Shown here: positions 13,230 to 13,349 of the stretch, piece by piece
Layout of the letters: each line of letters begins with the position of its first letter
How positions within the stretch are numbered: the first letter of the stretch is position 1
Source of the DNA: an uncultured Bacillaceae bacterium
GTDB lineage: Bacteria > Bacillota > Bacilli > Caldalkalibacillales > Caldalkalibacillaceae
Assembly: GCA_937967685.1 (NCBI GenBank)
Contig: CALBTX010000219.1
Location: forward strand, 1 to 13,349
DNA length: 13,349 bases
Reading direction: 5' to 3'
Position numbers and translations under genes: made by a program
The notes under the pieces: model-generated
The model's input: only the letters and a program-made list of their open reading frames with translations
What the model was told of the DNA's origin: nothing
The model's database searches: none

Positions 13230-13349
13230 GCCTGTAGACCACTCCTTCACGGGATATCCACTACTATTGTAACGAAAAGCCCTTCGAAAAGGAAGTGTTT
13301 TCCCGCTGAGCATCAATGTTGCACAATAATCTTTTCCAGATTATAATTA

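Overview
The window is a stretch of ordinary chromosome from an endospore-forming member of the Bacillales. The evidence is a small acid-soluble spore protein (SASP), a GerW/YtfJ-type sporulation protein and its DUF2953 (YtfI-like) partner, strong AGGAGG ribosome binding sites, TTG starts, and hairpin-plus-T terminators. The gene content and relative order (iscS/nifZ-thiI, then sspA, then ytfI-ytfJ, then ytxK, then moaB) match what I remember of the B. subtilis yt* region, with other genes inserted or lost. Base composition looks moderate and even, and I see no integrase, transposase, phage gene, tRNA or CRISPR array. The exact genus cannot be fixed from sequence alone; a Bacillaceae-type organism is the best guess.

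Layout on the + strand: a putative acetoacetate--CoA ligase (110-2116); an acidic, C-terminally membrane-anchored DUF4190-like protein with its own terminator (2262-3020); an iscS-thiI operon for sulfur transfer, most likely tRNA 4-thiouridine (3147-5545, terminator behind it); a two-gene unit of a YkoP-domain protein and a GT28/YkoN-like glycosyltransferase (5691-7417); an alpha/beta SASP gene with terminator (7516-7792); a DUF2953-gerW pair with overlapping reading frames and terminator (7847-8983); a YtxK-type methyltransferase-like gene followed closely by an EcsC-family gene (9067-10918); a 183-bp spacer with a 20-bp tandem repeat array; moaB (11102-11614); a short protein resembling only the ClpC-binding C-terminal half of MecA (11807-12205, terminator); and a thioredoxin-fold protein (12336-12890). 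A small membrane-protein ORF lies on the opposite strand at the end (13050-13229), convergent with the thioredoxin gene across a bidirectional terminator. No gene-free stretch exceeds 300 bases; the longest is 11615-11806.

The strongest thread is forespore biology. Sequences resembling sigma-G promoters, all with an 18-bp spacer, stand before the SASP gene and before the YkoP/glycosyltransferase pair, and a perfect CATACTA -10 box with a poor -35 lies before the DUF4190-like gene. This suggests the glycosyltransferase pair is a spore envelope or membrane function. No clearly new multi-gene system is visible. The items most worth a second look are that pair, the MecA C-terminal-domain-only protein, the ABBA-arranged 20-bp repeat array before moaB, and the YtxK protein with a non-canonical motif IV.
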